This document shows positions 62,112 to 64,000 of a stretch of DNA of 64,000 nucleotides, in pieces. The stretch comes from Tipula vernalis (lineage: Eukaryota > Arthropoda > Insecta > Diptera > Tipulidae), in contig OY282558.1 in assembly GCA_958295665.1 (NCBI GenBank), positions 28,603,045-28,667,044 on the forward strand, read 5' to 3'. The position numbers and the translations under genes were made by a program. Numbering within the stretch: the first letter of the stretch is position 1; each line of letters opens with the position of its first letter. The notes under the pieces were generated by a model, which made no database searches, was not told the origin of the DNA, and saw nothing but the letters and a program-made list of their open reading frames with translations.

Positions 62112-62771
62112 AGCTCAGCCGATTCAGAGCTGTGAAAATCAGAAATCTGCAATTGTGCTCCGATTGCAGTTCTTGATACCTCAAATGATAGGTCACGAGA
62201 CCTGTAATTGCTATACCATGCATTTCGAAGAAAGTTCGATTCGAAGAAAACCACTTTACTAGCTCAGCCGATTCAGAGCTGTAAAAATCCGAAATCTGCA
62301 ATTGTGCTCCAATTGCGGTTCTTGATACCTCAAATGATAGGTCTCGGGACTTGTAATTGTTTTGCCAAACCGCATTAAAATTGGTTGATTATTTCCATAC
62401 ATTTCACAGAAAAATCGATTCGAAGAAAATCACCTTACTATAGCTCAGCCGATTCAGAGCTGTGAAAATCAGAAATCTGCAATTGTGCTCCGATTGCAGT
62501 TCTTGATACCTCAAATGATAGGTCACGAGACCAGTAATTGCTATACCATGCATTTCGAAGAAAGTTCGATTCGAAGAAAACCACCTTACTAGCTCAGCCG
62601 ATTCAGAGCTGTAAAAATCCGAAATCTGCAATTGTGCTCCAATTGCGGTTCTTGATACCTCAAATGATAGGTCTCGGGACTTGTAATTGCTATGCCAAAC
62701 CGCATTAAAATTGGTTGATTATTTCCATACATTTCACAGAAAAATCGATTCGAAGAAAATCACCTTACTAT

Positions 62772-63254
62772 AGCACACCCGATTCAGAGCTGTGAAAATC
62801 AGAAATCTGCAATTGTGCTCCGATTGCGGTTCTTGATACCTTAAATGATAGGTCACGAGACCTGTAATTGCTATACCATACATTTCGAAGAAAGTTCGAT
62901 TCGAAGAAAATCACCTTACTATAGCTCAGCCGATTCAGAGCTGTAAAAATCCGAAATCTGCAATTGTGCTCCGATTGCAGTTCTTGATACCTTAAATGAT
63001 AGGTCATGAGACCTGTAATTGCTATACCATACATTTCGAAGAAAGTTCGATTCGAAGAAAAACACCTTACTATAGCTCAGCCGATTCAGAGCTGTAAAAA
63101 TCCGAAATCTGCAATTGTGCTCCAATTGCGGTTCTTGATACCTCAAATGATAGGTCTCGGGACTTGTAATTGTTTTGCCAAACCGCATTAAAATTGGTTG
63201 ATTATTTCCATACATTTCACAGAAAAATCGATTCGAAGAAAATCACCTTACTAT
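62772..63254 (+). repeat. Single 483 bp A-A-B unit
   Basis: This is the same A-A-B composition as at 57,177, starting with an altered motif (AGCACACCC in place of AGCTCAGCC) that disrupts the D-arm-like stem. The second A has GCAGTTC together with GGTCATGAG. Confidence 0.88.
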
Positions 63255-63893
63255 AGCTCAGCCGATTCAGAGCTGTGAAAATCAGAAATCTGCAATTGTG
63301 CTTCGATTGCAGTTCTTGATACCTCAAATGATAGGTCACGAGACCTGTAATTGCTATACCATGCATTTCGAAGAAAGTTCGATTCGAAGAAAACCACCTT
63401 ACTAGCTCAGCCGATTCAGAGCTGTAAAAATCCGAAATCTGCAATTGTGCTCCAATTGCGGTTCTTGATACCTCAAATGATAGGTCTCGGGACTTGTAAT
63501 TGTTTTGCCAAACCGCATTAAAATTGGTTGATTATTTCCATACATTTCACAGAAAAATCGATTCGAAGAAAATCACCTTACTATAGCTCAGCCGATTCAG
63601 AGCTGTAAAAATCCGAAATCTGCAATTGTGCTCCGATTGCGGTTCTTGATACCTCAAATGATAGGTCACGAGACCTGAATTGCTATACCATACATTTCGA
63701 AGAAAGTTCGATTCGAAGAAAATCACCTTACTAGCTCAGCCGATTCAGAGCTGTAAAAATCCGAAATCTGCAATTGTGCTCCGATTGCGATTCTTGATAC
63801 CTCAAATGATAGGTCACGAGACCTGTAATTGCTATACCATACATTTCGACGAAAGTTCGATTCGAAGAAAATCACCTTACTATAGCTCAGCCG

Positions 63894-64000
63894 ATTCAGA
63901 GCTGTAAAAATCCGAAATCTGCAATTGTGCTCCGATTGCGGTTCTTGATACCTTAAATGATAGGTCATGAGACCTGTAATTGCTATACCATACATTTCGA
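63894..64000 (+). repeat. Partial A monomer cut by window end
   Basis: The first 107 bp of an A monomer with the GGTCATGAG variant. The array continues beyond the window. Confidence 0.9.

Larger units (their letters stand above)
1..64000 (+). repeat. Satellite DNA array of 151 bp (A) and 181 bp (B) monomers with higher-order structure
   Basis: The entire window consists of tandem copies of one monomer family, all in the same orientation, with no interruption by unrelated sequence. The A monomer is 151 bp and the B monomer 181 bp. Spacings between B monomers are nearly always 181 plus a multiple of 151 (332, 483, 634, 785 bp), give or take 1-4 bp changes at the monomer junction. Groups of monomers recur with shared private variants, which defines higher-order repeats of about 0.33, 0.48, 1.09, 2.02, 5.0-5.8 and 7.6-8.0 kb. 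This organisation is typical of eukaryotic centromeric or pericentromeric satellites. No unique-sequence flank is present, so neither chromosome position nor species can be assigned. The strand is nominal: it is the direction in which AGCTCAGCC reads forward. Confidence 0.97.
52403..64000 (+). repeat. Right B-rich domain of a distinct monomer family
   Basis: B monomers start at 52,403, 52,733, 52,914, 53,244, 53,574, 53,755, 54,085, 54,415, 54,596, 54,926, 55,405, 55,735, 56,065, 56,996, 57,479, 57,962, 58,292, 59,674, 60,005, 60,186, 60,516, 61,448, 61,931, 62,261, 62,591, 63,074 and 63,404. Most have CTCCAATTGC, and many have TGTTTTGCC. The partner A is often 149 bp, with GTGAAAATCAG, GCAGTTC, CCATGCATTTC, AAAACCACC and an ACTAGC junction. 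Common combinations are B-A (330 bp), B-B-A (511 bp) and A-A-B (483 bp). Confidence 0.9.

Overview
The whole 64 kb is one uninterrupted head-to-tail satellite DNA array. I see no protein-coding gene, RNA gene, transposon, CRISPR array or unique sequence. Every monomer lies in the same orientation. The pattern (about 150-180 bp monomers, very high identity, multi-monomer higher-order repeats, no insertions) fits eukaryotic satellite DNA of centromeric or pericentromeric type. The species cannot be told from the sequence. CpG is not depleted in the monomer (8 CpG in 151 bp against about 6 expected from its C and G counts), which leans toward a genome with little germline CpG methylation, such as many invertebrates, but this is weak evidence.

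Two monomer types make up the array. Type A is 151 bp (60 of 151 bases G or C). Type B is 181 bp and differs from A by a 30 bp internal segment plus a cluster of substitutions around it; the first ~65 bp and last ~22 bp of A and B are essentially the same. Monomers are phased here from the AGCTCAGCC motif. By eye I count 96 B monomers (one cut by the window start, one truncated) and roughly 310 A monomers.

Layout: (1) 1-5,986, mixed A/B with diagnostic 147 bp monomers. (2) 5,987-10,031, a tandem duplication of a 2,023 bp, 13-monomer unit. (3) 10,032-14,740, variants of a block marked by a monomer with the only GAATTC sites I find. (4) 14,741-25,638, a 1.87 kb block repeated 5,036 bp apart, a 486 bp trimer repeat, and a copy of the 5.1-5.8 kb segment. 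(5) 25,639-27,897, a truncated B then 14 uninterrupted A monomers. (6) 27,898-48,950, three large nested copies anchored on an unusual B at 29,438, 34,606 and 42,170. (7) 48,951-51,464, a 1,091 bp seven-monomer repeat carrying a 121 bp truncated monomer. (8) 51,465-52,402, a short transitional stretch. (9) 52,403-64,000, a B-rich domain of a distinct sequence family built from 149, 151 and 181 bp monomers in 330, 483 and 511 bp combinations. A small piece of this last family also sits at 40,904-41,414.

The most interesting signal beyond the repeat structure is that each monomer begins with a sequence strongly resembling a tRNA D-arm / RNA polymerase III A box (11 of 12 consensus positions), and each A monomer ends with a tRNA T-loop / B-box-like motif (9 of 11), degraded in B. 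This suggests, without proving, descent from a tRNA-derived element or transcription of the array by Pol III. Open reading frames exist on the minus strand, but they are periodic by-products of the repeat.
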